Assembly: GCA_018369015.1 (NCBI GenBank)
Contig: JAGZDD010000001.1
Span: 1 to 64,000 of the forward strand
Length of the DNA stretch: 64,000 bases
Source: Clostridiales bacterium
GTDB taxonomy: Bacteria > Bacillota > Clostridia > Lachnospirales > Lachnospiraceae
Direction of reading: 5' to 3'
Below the pieces are notes generated by a model. That model was not told the DNA's origin, ran no database searches, and was given only the letters and a program-made list of their open reading frames with translations. Both the position numbers and the translations under genes were made by a program. Within the stretch, counting starts at the first letter, position 1. Every line of letters begins with the position of its first letter. Shown here one piece after another: positions 18,894-27,334 of the stretch.

Positions 18894-20525
18894 ATGAAAA
18901 AAAGTAATATTATTTCTATGTCAATGGCATTAATGCTGGGGGTTTCACTTGTGGCAGGCTGCGGCAATTCGGAGGGCGGACAAAGCCAGGATGCAGGGGC
19001 AGCAGGAACAAAGAGCAACACCAGTGTGGGAACCGAAGGAAATGAGGATACCGGTTCTTCCTCGTCGGCTGCAGCTTCCTCATCGGATGAAGATATGGCG
19101 GAGATCAAAATGGTTTATATGCCTTTGGGAAGTATGCCAAAGGGGTTGCAGGAAGTTGAGGACGCCATTAATGAAATTACAGAGGCAGAAATAAATACTC
19201 ATGTGGATATTGAAATGATTGAGAGCGGAAGCTATGACCAGCAGATTGGTCTTATGATGTCTTCCGGAGAAAAGTTAGACTTAATGCTGACATTGCCGAT
19301 TGGTTCCTCATCTTATAATAATATGGCAAACCAGAAGCAGTTTATGGATATTTCCTCCCTGCTTTCGGAATATGGCCAGGGAGTTCTTGATACGGTTGGA
19401 AATCTCATTGAGGCGACAACTGTCGACGGAAAAATTTATGCAGTGCCGACTTACCGTACACTTGTGACAAGCGCCTATATTGTTATGCGTACCGATGTTC
19501 TCGAGGACCTTGGACTTCTTGAAAAAGCCCAGAATATGACGTCATTTACAGAGTATGAGGAAATACTTGAAGCTATTAAAAACAGCGACAAATGGGGCAA
19601 TCTGGCAGGTATAGTCAACTCGGATGTGGACGGTCTGTGCCTTCCTCTGGCAGGCTCTTATTTAGGTGTTGATAATTTTTCAGACGCCTCATCTTATGAT
19701 CAGCTTGGAGATTTGAATAAGATCATTGCCGTAGATCCATCGGGAAGCGACGATACGGTTAAGATGAATTTTGCTACAGAAGAATATAAGGCAATGATTG
19801 ATAAAATGCACGATTGGTATGAAAAGGGCTATGTTTATAAGGATGCTGCGACGACCGAAGATCCCGCCGAGGTTTTGATTAAAAACAATGTGGGCTTTAG
19901 TTATTTTGTAGAAGGTGAGATCGGTATTGAAGCATCAAAAACAGCCGCCTGCGGTATGCCAATGACTTGCGTGAAGATTGAAACGCACCCGATTTCTACA
20001 TCAAGCTGTACAAAATTTGTATGGGCGGTTCCAAACAATGCGACCGAACCAGAAGCGGCCGTCAAATTTATGAACATGATGTATACGGATTCCCGCATTG
20101 AAAATCTTCTTGTATGGGGAATTGAGGGCAGAGATTATCAGGTGAAGGACGGCGTAGCCACATTTGTGGATGGACAGGACGCCAACAGCGTCGCTTATCA
20201 GACAGCAGACTTTATGTTTGGCAATCAGTTCCTTGCGCTGCCATGGGAGGGCCAGAGCGCTGACTTCCGTGACATTGCTAAGGAAGAAATGGACAGCGCG
20301 TCAGAATCCAAATATCTTGGCTTCTCCTGCGATACCTCCAACATTCAAAATCAGCTCTCAGCGATTGCTAATGTCATTGCCGAGTACGGCCCGTCTTTGG
20401 AATCGGGTATTGCCGAGGAAGGTACTTTGGATGAATTTATTGAAAAATTAAATTCTGTAGGTGCTCAGGACATTGTTGACGAATATCAGACGCAGCTTAA
20501 TGAATGGCTGGCTGATCAGCAATAA
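18894..20525 (+). CDS. Extracellular solute-binding lipoprotein, orphan (LplA-like)
   Basis: This 543-residue ABC-importer binding protein has a lipoprotein signal peptide with lipobox LVAGC near residue 23, followed by a Ser/Gly-rich linker. The mature part resembles the large carbohydrate-binding proteins with a DUF3502-type C-terminus. Long stretches nearly match the binding protein at 52925-54505 (for example MRTDVLEDLGLLEKA and ACGMPMTCVK). No permease genes follow; a hairpin at 20563-20599 ends the locus. It may deliver a different ligand to the 54534/55953 permeases (inference). Confidence 0.88.
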   Translation: MKKSNIISMSMALMLGVSLVAGCGNSEGGQSQDAGAAGTKSNTSVGTEGNEDTGSSSSAAASSSDEDMAEIKMVYMPLGSMPKGLQEVEDAINEITEAEINTHVDIEMIESGSYDQQIGLMMSSGEKLDLMLTLPIGSSSYNNMANQKQFMDISSLLSEYGQGVLDTVGNLIEATTVDGKIYAVPTYRTLVTSAYIVMRTDVLEDLGLLEKAQNMTSFTEYEEILEAIKNSDKWGNLAGIVNSDVDGLCLPLAGSYLGVDNFSDASSYDQLGDLNKIIAVDPSGSDDTVKMNFATEEYKAMIDKMHDWYEKGYVYKDAATTEDPAEVLIKNNVGFSYFVEGEIGIEASKTAACGMPMTCVKIETHPISTSSCTKFVWAVPNNATEPEAAVKFMNMMYTDSRIENLLVWGIEGRDYQVKDGVATFVDGQDANSVAYQTADFMFGNQFLALPWEGQSADFRDIAKEEMDSASESKYLGFSCDTSNIQNQLSAIANVIAEYGPSLESGIAEEGTLDEFIEKLNSVGAQDIVDEYQTQLNEWLADQQ

Positions 20526-20562
20526 ATTAAATGAAAGAGGACGTTAAAAGTAAAAAATTTCC

Positions 20563-20599
20563 GGGGAAGCTGCGGCTTTGAAAATGCCGCAGCTTCCCC
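20563..20599. terminator. Hairpin terminator between convergent genes
   Basis: GGGGAAGCTGCGGC pairs perfectly with GCCGCAGCTTCCCC (14 bp, 9-nt loop) and is followed by GTTTT. It separates the plus-strand locus 1 from the minus-strand remnant. Confidence 0.75.
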
Positions 20600-20615
20600 C
20601 GTTTTGGATAGACGC

Positions 20616-21089
20616 TTATTTCTTTTGCTGATCGGATTCCGATGTCTGATGAGTATTTTCTGTTTCTTCATTATTGCCGTTATTTTCTGAAGTTTCCAGA
20701 GATTCTGTTTCGGTATCCGATTCCGGAGATTTCGTTTCATCATCTGTCGGATTTTCGGATTCATCAATGGCCCCCTGGTTCTTCTCATTATAAACAACAA
20801 TATATTTGGAAAACTTGTCCGTAGAAACGGTCACTGTATCGCTGTTCTCATCCTCATCTGCTAAAAGCTCTGCCTGGCCTTCATGGAGGCGGATAACGGC
20901 ATATTCCCGTCCTTCGCTGCCGTTTTGCCCGACATTAAAGGACAGTGTAATTGGTTTTAATGTATTTGTTACCGCTATGGCGTCTGCGCTGCCAATCTGT
21001 TTATAGATATTAATATCATATACTTTATCGATACTTCTGCCGCTCGCAGCGTTTTCAACCATTTTCTGTTCATCGGCTGTTACTCTCAC
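20616..21089 (-). pseudogene. C-terminal remnant of a secreted/surface protein
   Basis: The frame encodes about 157 residues: a short beta-rich domain (SRSIDKVYDINIYKQIGSA-like through FSKYIVVYNEKN) followed by a low-complexity Ser/Thr/Glu/Asp-rich tail ending QQKK. Such a domain plus acidic tail is common at the ends of Firmicute surface proteins. Here no signal peptide, anchor motif or transmembrane helix exists. The frame simply runs upstream into a terminator hairpin at 21140-21176, and the only start is a GTG with no ribosome site. It is most simply a truncated gene end. A small intact gene cannot be excluded. Confidence 0.5.
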
Positions 21090-21139
21090 CGAATTGGAAA
21101 AAATTATCGACGGTTTAAAAGCCTCCTTAAACTGCGCAT

Positions 21140-21176
21140 AAGGCGGCTTTCCGTGACTGCCGCAGAAAGCCGCCTT
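21140..21176 (-). terminator. Hairpin downstream of the LysR gene
   Basis: AAGGCGGCTTT (21140-21150) pairs with AAAGCCGCCTT (21166-21176). A second dyad, CCGGATTCA/TGAATCCGG (21185-21226), overlaps the LysR stop codon. Either could end the ClC-LysR transcript. Confidence 0.6.
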
Positions 21177-21204
21177 GCCTTAAGCCGGATTCACTCAGGG
21201 CGCT

Positions 21205-22122
21205 TTAAGCGCCCGAATGAATCCGGTTGTAAACTTTAATGAACCGTCCGAACTCTTCCACAAACAAAGGAACGCTGGCGTTTGGGCTGTTTTTGTTCCA
21301 TATAAGATTGGTATTAATGAAAACATCCGGGTTAGAGATACGGATAATTTTTATTTTTGAAGGCGTATACCGGAATACCGGTTCGGACAATATGGAAATT
21401 CCAGCTCCGGTGAGAACCTTTAGAAACAAATCTTCGGTGCTGCTGGCTTCAATACATGGATTGTATACGGCGTTGTATTTTGAAAAAAGCTTTTCAAAAT
21501 ATGGGATAGAGCACAGATTTTCTTTCATACTCAGATAAACCATAGGAAGGCCGGACAATTCTTCAATAGAAACTTCGGCTTTTGAAGCCAGCGGATGTTT
21601 TTCCTCGGCAAAAACATAAAAATTATTTTTAAAAAATGTTTTGTAGCCAATATTGGGAGAAGTATTTTCTGTCCAGTCGAGCATAATTGTAATATCTGTT
21701 TTATTTTCCTCAATAAACTTTTTCGTCTGGGGGCCAGGCTCTTCAATGTTCATATGAACCTTTATATCCGGGTATTTTTTATTAAATTCCGGCAGAAAGT
21801 CATAAATAAACAGAGAGCTTAATGTATAAGAGGCTGTAATTTCAATTTCCCCCAGTGCGCCATCCTTTGACATTTGTACATGTTTCATGGCTTTCTGATA
21901 TTGAAGGACAACCTTCTCCACATCTTCTGAAAAAATTTTCCCGATCGGCGTCAGCGCCACAGAGTGTTTGCTCCGGGTAAACAGCGCTACGCCAAGCTGG
22001 CTTTCAAGATTTTGAATATGACGGCTTAAAACAGACTGGGATATATAGAGCTGATCCGCCGCCTTGCTGTAATTCAGGCATTTTGAAAGTATGATAAATT
22101 CATTAAGCAAATCGATATCCAT
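21205..22122 (-). CDS. LysR-family transcriptional regulator
   Basis: This 305-residue regulator has the N-terminal winged helix-turn-helix (LNYSKAADQLYISQSVLSRH) and a C-terminal effector-binding fold (GALGEIEITASYTL through IIRISNPDVF). It follows the ClC channel gene on the same strand with a 27-bp gap. LysR proteins usually regulate a divergent neighbour; here none exists, so the target is unclear. The GAGGGGGAT site precedes the ATG at 22122. Confidence 0.9.
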   Translation of the reverse strand: MDIDLLNEFIILSKCLNYSKAADQLYISQSVLSRHIQNLESQLGVALFTRSKHSVALTPIGKIFSEDVEKVVLQYQKAMKHVQMSKDGALGEIEITASYTLSSLFIYDFLPEFNKKYPDIKVHMNIEEPGPQTKKFIEENKTDITIMLDWTENTSPNIGYKTFFKNNFYVFAEEKHPLASKAEVSIEELSGLPMVYLSMKENLCSIPYFEKLFSKYNAVYNPCIEASSTEDLFLKVLTGAGISILSEPVFRYTPSKIKIIRISNPDVFINTNLIWNKNSPNASVPLFVEEFGRFIKVYNRIHSGA

Positions 22123-22149
22123 TATGTAAATCCCCCTCTAATACAGCTT

Positions 22150-23412
22150 TTATTTTGGATTACGGTCAATAAAACGCGTCTGATATTTAGAATAGACAAT
22201 TTTTTGTTCCTTGTAAAGCCCGTGATAACCAGACATCATATAGCTGACAGATACGGCCACGAGATAGTAGGGCATACCCTGGAAGCCAAACAGCTCAAAG
22301 CCGATGAACAGCGATGTTATGGGGCAGTTTGTGACGCCGCAGAATACGCCGAGCATACCGCAGGCTGCGCTTAAGGAAAGGGGCAGGCCAATGAAGGGGC
22401 CTGCAAGGCTTCCAAAAGTCGCCCCGATAAAAAAGGAGGGAACAATCTCTCCGCCTTTAAAGCCAGCGCCCAGGGCCAGGCTTGTAAAAACCATTTTTAA
22501 CAAAAAGGCCTCGGGCCGCGCGCCATCGTGGAAAGATTTTTCTATAACATCCATACCAGCGCCCATATAATCCGTTGTCTGAAAAATGAATGTCAGTAAT
22601 ATAATCAGCCCGCTGGACACAAGGATTCGGATAAATGGGTTGGAAAAATGCTTTTTAAACAGCTTTCCAAAGCCACGGAGCATAAGGCAGAAGGCGGCGC
22701 TTAAAATACCGAAAAAAATGGACAGAAAGATCATTTTTATAAAATGCTCCACATTAAAATCCGGAATAATTGATACATAAAAGGATTCGGATATAACGCC
22801 TAAGCTTTTGGAAAATATGCTTGCAATGAGCGACGCAAAAACGCAGGGAACAAGCGCTGAGTAATGCATAATACCAATGCTTATGACTTCCATGGCAAAG
22901 ATCGCAGAAGCCAGGGGAGTTCCGAAAATCGCGGAAAAACCGGCGCTCATACCGCACATAATAACGATATGGCGGTCCTCCGGATTGACTCTTAAAAGCT
23001 TTCCAAGCTGGGCGGATATACTGCCGCCCAGCTGGAGCGCCGCGCCCTCCCGGCCTGCGGAAGCGCCGAAAAAGTGGGTCAGAAAGGTGGCAATAAAAAT
23101 CATAGGGGCCATACGTCCGGGAATTTTTTCATCCTTGTGGATCGCAGCCAGGACAACATTTGTACCAAGATCATTTTTCATAAAATGGTAAAGCGCCACA
23201 ATAAGCAGGCCTCCAATAGGAAGCCCTAAAATCACCTGTGGATGGGCGGTTCTGAAATTTGTGGCAAAGCTCAGGGCATAATAAAAAGCCGTGGCTGCGG
23301 CGCCTACAACGATGCCTGTGAGCGTTCCGAATAAAATCCATTTAAAAAGTATTCTAAGCCCGAAAATGGATGTATAAGTAAGATGACGAATCCGCCGAAG
23401 TATCTGGCGCAC
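22150..23412 (-). CDS. ClC-family chloride/anion channel or antiporter
   Basis: This 420-residue protein has many hydrophobic segments and two ClC signatures: SAGREGAALQLGGSI (GREGxxxQ motif, near residue 120) and GAGFKGGEIVPSFFIGATFG (GxFxP region). The family moves chloride or fluoride across the membrane. The GREGAALQ form resembles some fluoride-exporting CLC-F members, but no fluoride riboswitch is seen upstream, so substrate is left open. The C-terminal cytoplasmic CBS domains are absent, as in many bacterial members. Confidence 0.88.
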   Translation of the reverse strand: MRQILRRIRHLTYTSIFGLRILFKWILFGTLTGIVVGAAATAFYYALSFATNFRTAHPQVILGLPIGGLLIVALYHFMKNDLGTNVVLAAIHKDEKIPGRMAPMIFIATFLTHFFGASAGREGAALQLGGSISAQLGKLLRVNPEDRHIVIMCGMSAGFSAIFGTPLASAIFAMEVISIGIMHYSALVPCVFASLIASIFSKSLGVISESFYVSIIPDFNVEHFIKMIFLSIFFGILSAAFCLMLRGFGKLFKKHFSNPFIRILVSSGLIILLTFIFQTTDYMGAGMDVIEKSFHDGARPEAFLLKMVFTSLALGAGFKGGEIVPSFFIGATFGSLAGPFIGLPLSLSAACGMLGVFCGVTNCPITSLFIGFELFGFQGMPYYLVAVSVSYMMSGYHGLYKEQKIVYSKYQTRFIDRNPK

Positions 23413-23743
23413 TTAGGTTCTCCTCCCTTATATTCCGGCATTACGTCCGCAGGAAACTTTCATGCCGCGTACAGCGCGGCTCCGTTTTGCAGGAAAGCCG
23501 GATGACAATATGCTTAAGCTTGTGAATAAAATAAGTCATTATAAATATATAATAGCATAGAAGAACTTTTCCGTCACATCTTTTTAAAAGTAAAACTTCA
23601 TACTGCGCTGTGAGCAGATCTACCACGGAAAAAGCCAGATAACTCCTTGCCTGTGCCAGTCATCCAGGATTTTATAGAAAAATTGTTGATGACTGCAAAA
23701 GAATATATAATATAAAAAGTTTTTGTTCTATGGCTGCAAAAAC

Positions 23744-23772
23744 TTGAAAAAAATCGTAGATTATTGTATAAT
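23744..23772 (+). promoter_or_regulatory. Sigma-A type promoter for the DUF4143 ATPase
   Basis: TTGAAA (23744-23749) and TATAAT (23767-23772) are 17 bp apart, 22 bp upstream of the start codon. The phrase TGACTGCAAA flanks it (near 23690 and 23772), with TGGCTGCAAA near 23731, as possible operator repeats. Confidence 0.7.
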
Positions 23773-23794
23773 GACTGCAAACAGAGGTGATATT

Positions 23795-24994
23795 GTGATT
23801 CAAAGAAATGAATATTTAGAAAATCTGATAAGCTTTAAGGATAAGCAGCTTATAAAGGTCGTTACGGGAATCCGGCGCTGCGGAAAATCGACTCTTTTTG
23901 AACTTTATCAGGATTATTTACGTGCTCATGGAATAGGGAATGATCAAATCAGCGCTTATAATTTAGAGGCCGGCGAATACGTGGATGTTACAGACAGTAA
24001 AGCATTATTTCAACTGGTGAGCAGTCATCTTGTACAAGATAAAATGAATTATATTTTTCTTGATGAAGTGCAGCGCGTTGAGGACTTTCAGAAAGCTGTG
24101 GATGCCCTGTTTATTAAAAAAAACTGCGACATATACATTACCGGCTCTAATGCCTACTTGCTTTCCGGGGAATTAGCAACCTTATTATCAGGAAGATACG
24201 TGGCGATAAAAATGCTTCCACTTTCATTTAGTGAATACGTTTCGGCTCGGGAAGACGGTGCTGCCCGTGAGATTATGTACCAGGATTATATTCATAACAG
24301 TTCCTTTCCATATACTCTGGCACTGCAAAAGGTGAAAGATATTCGTCAATATCTGGAAGGGATTTATGATTCTATCGTATTAAAGGATATTATTGCGCGC
24401 AAACGTATTTATGACACGGACATGCTTAAAAGCGTGGTTCGTTTTCTGTTTGATAATATCGGAAACTTATGCTCTACAAAAAAAATTGCCGATACGATGA
24501 CATCGGCAGGAAGAAAAATTACGGTTCACACCGTTGAAAATTATCTCGAGGCATTGACTGAAAGCTTTGTTTTTTATAAAGTCGGGAGATATGACATTAA
24601 AAGAAAGCAATATTTAAAAACCGGCGATAAGTATTATGCCGCTGATATAGGACTTAGATATAGTGTCCTCGGAAGTAAAAAAGCCGATGACGGACACATT
24701 TTGGAAAATATTGTCTATCTGGAGCTTTGCCGCCGGGGATATGAAGTCTATATCGGCAAAGTGGGAAGTGCTGAGGTTGATTTTATCGCCATCAATGAAG
24801 AGGGAGAGGAATATTACCAAGTGGCTTATACAGTAAGGGATGCGGATGGAAAAACTTTAGACCGCGAGCTTGAACCTCTGGATGCCATTAAAGATCATAA
24901 TCCCAAGTATTTGCTCACTATGGATTATGGGCCGATAATATCTCACAATGGAATTAAACAGATTTATGTCCTGGATTGGCTGTTGAAATCATAA
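23795..24994 (+). CDS. AAA-family ATPase with DUF4143 domain
   Basis: This protein of about 399 residues starts at GTG 23795, with GAGGTGA directly upstream; the frame extends back to 23723 but overlaps the promoter. Walker A is GIRRCGKSTLFEL near residue 30, Walker B is YIFLDEVQRVEDF, followed by ITGSNAYLLSGELATLLSGR typical of AAA_14. The DUF4143 C-terminal part (YYAADIGLRY, LENIVYLELCRRGYEVYIGK, VDFIA) resembles a PD-(D/E)XK nuclease fold. Function of the family is uncertain and it is often found in genomic islands. It is a single-gene unit. Confidence 0.9.
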   Translation: MIQRNEYLENLISFKDKQLIKVVTGIRRCGKSTLFELYQDYLRAHGIGNDQISAYNLEAGEYVDVTDSKALFQLVSSHLVQDKMNYIFLDEVQRVEDFQKAVDALFIKKNCDIYITGSNAYLLSGELATLLSGRYVAIKMLPLSFSEYVSAREDGAAREIMYQDYIHNSSFPYTLALQKVKDIRQYLEGIYDSIVLKDIIARKRIYDTDMLKSVVRFLFDNIGNLCSTKKIADTMTSAGRKITVHTVENYLEALTESFVFYKVGRYDIKRKQYLKTGDKYYAADIGLRYSVLGSKKADDGHILENIVYLELCRRGYEVYIGKVGSAEVDFIAINEEGEEYYQVAYTVRDADGKTLDRELEPLDAIKDHNPKYLLTMDYGPIISHNGIKQIYVLDWLLKS

Positions 24995-25003
24995 CTCGAA
25001 AAA

Positions 25004-25029
25004 TGCCCCGCCGGGTCAAAGGCGGGGCA
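25004..25029. terminator. GC-rich hairpin after the DUF4143 gene
   Basis: TGCCCCGCC (25004-25012) pairs with GGCGGGGCA (25021-25029), 10 bp past the stop codon. It has no T-run in the plus direction, so termination strength is uncertain. Confidence 0.55.
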
Positions 25030-25036
25030 AATACGG

Positions 25037-25124
25037 CTGCTACATCGGGCGAATATGCCTGCTACATCGGGCAAATATGCCTGCTACATCGGGCGAATAT
25101 GTCTGTTACATCGAGCTAATATGG
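25037..25124 (+). repeat. Four tandem copies of a 22-bp repeat
   Basis: Unit CTGCTACATCGGGCGAATAT plus two bases repeats at 25037-25058, 25059-25080, 25081-25102 and 25103-25124. Copies 1-3 differ by one base or two; copy 4 has more changes. There are no spacers, so it is not a CRISPR array. Confidence 0.85.
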
Positions 25125-25161
25125 CGTTTGCAGCGTGTTTACAGAGGAATAAATCCTGCAT

Positions 25162-26019
25162 TTACAGCGAATGAGAATCCTCCCAGAACTTTTTTTCCAG
25201 AATCTCATCATTAGTATATTCTTCTAGCATATGGGTCATGCAGCATTTTGCAATGTTTAAGGCGCGCTTCGGCTCAGGAATGGTGTAGAGATACCTGCCG
25301 TTTTCGACACCGATACCGTACCATAAGCGGATGCGCATTTCCCGGCCATATTCTGTTTTCCTGTGATAAAACACAATCGTGTTGCGCTCAAGACGGTCAG
25401 GGAAGGGGCTGTCCAGGTTGTAGCCGATTGCAGTTGTTCCGTTAATCTGTATGCAGTCTGGGTCATTTTTTTCAATATCTTCAAAGCTCATGCCAAGATC
25501 TTCTACCTGAACCTGTCCGGCAAACTTCATATTCATTCTTCCAAAACCGAAGTCTTCCATACAGCCATTTTCATAGGCAAAATAGTGAGCCTTCGGATGC
25601 CAGATTTTATAAAACAGGTTGTCACAGTCGGCGAAATGCTTATTGTAATAATCCACCATGTCATCGGTGCGCCCTTCCTGGCGGATGAGCGCCGCAGCGT
25701 AGGTGACGCCGCTTGGCAGGACGCAGTAGCCGTTTTCGATGTCACAGTGTCCGGTATTATTCATAAATTTTCCGTAATCCTTCATTTCAAAGGCTTTGGA
25801 TGCATCCATAGGGCCGCTTTGAACCGTTTTTTTCAATGCTTCCGGCAATGGCCGTACCTCCGGCTGATAATACCGGGCATGGGGATGTGCCTTTTCATGT
25901 TCTGTCAGTTGGGTGGTCAGTTCCCGCAACTGTTCATTACTGAGCGCGCCAAAAGGCACTCCGCAGTCCTTTGGAAATAACATAGGATGATTTTTTGTGT
26001 AAAACATAATTGTATTCAT
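25162..26019 (-). CDS. PhlG/phloretin-hydrolase-like C-C bond hydrolase
   Basis: This 285-residue protein resembles the zinc hydrolases PhlG (2,4-diacetylphloroglucinol hydrolase) and Phy (phloretin hydrolase of Eubacterium ramulus). These split a C-C bond between an aromatic ring and a carbonyl carbon. Candidate zinc ligands are H141/H145 in WHPKAH, E150 or E155, and the H263-x3-E267 pair in HMLEEY. The start ATG overlaps the stop TGA of the upstream symporter gene (ATGA), so the two are probably co-translated. In this context it may cleave a dihydrochalcone-type aglycone released from flavonoid glycosides (inference). Confidence 0.75.
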   Translation of the reverse strand: MNTIMFYTKNHPMLFPKDCGVPFGALSNEQLRELTTQLTEHEKAHPHARYYQPEVRPLPEALKKTVQSGPMDASKAFEMKDYGKFMNNTGHCDIENGYCVLPSGVTYAAALIRQEGRTDDMVDYYNKHFADCDNLFYKIWHPKAHYFAYENGCMEDFGFGRMNMKFAGQVQVEDLGMSFEDIEKNDPDCIQINGTTAIGYNLDSPFPDRLERNTIVFYHRKTEYGREMRIRLWYGIGVENGRYLYTIPEPKRALNIAKCCMTHMLEEYTNDEILEKKFWEDSHSL

Positions 26020-27281
26020 TTCCTTTCTTCAAGAATTTTCCGGTTTTTTTCAGCTTCTTTGTTGGTCATGTCAATCAGCCCAACGCACAGGGCGGCGAGG
26101 GCGACAAAGACAATGGGCGCCAGGTTTGTTAAAATGTTAAGCCCCTTTAATGTGGACGCGCTCTGAGTCACATTGGGAATGTAGCCGATGACGCCAAGCA
26201 GGGCGGTAGAAATAGCGCCGCCGACAGCGATTCCGATTTTTGTTCCAAGGCCGAGCATGGAGTACATAATGCCGTCGGAGCGCGTTCCTGTATGAACCTC
26301 CTCACGGTCGGCCAGCTCTCCGTTAATACTGTAAAGAACTGCCGGCGCAAAGTTGGAAATCCCCATTAAAATACTTCCTATGTAAGTCATAGCAATGCCA
26401 TGAGGCCCCGCAAAAAATACGATTAAAAGGGAAATGGTCTGAAGCGCATAGGACATCAGGCAAACGACCTTTTTATCCCAACGTTTTGTAAGGAAAGGAA
26501 CAATAAATTGTACCAATATCGTAAATAAATTATAGCACATTAAAACAGAGGCCATCATTTCAGCATTTCCGACATAGTAGATGAAATAATAAGATAAAAC
26601 GCCCATGCGCCCGAGAATGGAGCCTGCAGTGAAAATGCCGTTGATCGTCAGCAGCAGGACATTTTTATTTTTTATGACATACAAAAAGCTTTCCCGCAGC
26701 GTGGGCGTACTGGCTGTTTTTTGTACACGGACACGTTCCTTGCAGACAAGGCCGCCAAATAAAATGCAGGCCATGCCAATGAACGCGAAAATGATGTTTG
26801 TGTATAAATAACCGCTGGCAGAGGATGTACTTCCGTGGCCAAAATAAAGAATCATCGGCATGGCGATAGCTCCGAGGATTAATCCGGTAATACCGCTCCC
26901 CATTTGCCTGAGCGCATTAAGCTGAACTCTTGTCTGGGAATCCCGGGTCATTACATTGACAATGGAACCTTCACTGATACTGACAGCGGTATAGGACATG
27001 CCGCAGAGAATATAAGTTACAGCGGTATAGGCAATGGCCGTGCCGCCGGATGCCCCGGTTTTTGAAAGTGTTAATATACTTGTCAGGGCAAGCACAGGTG
27101 CGGCAAAAATCAGATAAGGCCGGTATTTTCCAAAATGCGTGTTTGTTTTTTCTGCAATCACTCCCATCATCGGATCGTTGACGCCGTCCCATATTCTGGC
27201 GACAAGCATGATTGCGCTGGCAACGAAGGGAGTAAGGCCCACAACATCTGTATAAAATACTGCAAGATAAGTGCTGATCAT
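26016..27281 (-). CDS. GPH-family glycoside:cation symporter, start codon uncertain
   Basis: This 12-helix transporter of the glycoside-pentoside-hexuronide family carries the signatures ARIWDGVNDPMMGVIAEKT and GKYRPYLIF. The first ATG (27281) lies inside the first conserved helix. The family segment GYCSLEVGLQFVWT is encoded just upstream in the same frame, back to an ATA codon at 27338. That ATA overlaps the TAA stop of the preceding regulator as ATAA, where an ATGA overlap would be expected. Either initiation is from ATA or the start was lost by a G-to-A change. The downstream partner overlaps by ATGA. Confidence 0.85.
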   Translation of the reverse strand: MISTYLAVFYTDVVGLTPFVASAIMLVARIWDGVNDPMMGVIAEKTNTHFGKYRPYLIFAAPVLALTSILTLSKTGASGGTAIAYTAVTYILCGMSYTAVSISEGSIVNVMTRDSQTRVQLNALRQMGSGITGLILGAIAMPMILYFGHGSTSSASGYLYTNIIFAFIGMACILFGGLVCKERVRVQKTASTPTLRESFLYVIKNKNVLLLTINGIFTAGSILGRMGVLSYYFIYYVGNAEMMASVLMCYNLFTILVQFIVPFLTKRWDKKVVCLMSYALQTISLLIVFFAGPHGIAMTYIGSILMGISNFAPAVLYSINGELADREEVHTGTRSDGIMYSMLGLGTKIGIAVGGAISTALLGVIGYIPNVTQSASTLKGLNILTNLAPIVFVALAALCVGLIDMTNKEAEKNRKILEERK

Positions 27282-27334
27282 TGTCCATACAAACTGCAGG
27301 CCGACTTCAAGGGAACAGTAACCTGCTCTGCGTA

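Noticed and set aside
22150..23412. Fluoride-specific transporter with riboswitch
   Set aside because: The GREGAALQ motif hints at CLC-F, but no fluoride riboswitch was seen upstream, so the call stays at ClC family.
25037..25124. CRISPR-like repeats
   Set aside because: The 22-bp units are directly adjacent with no spacers, and no cas genes are present.
25363..25980. 205-codon plus-strand frame
   Set aside because: Antisense shadow of the PhlG-like gene; no ribosome site and no recognisable family features.
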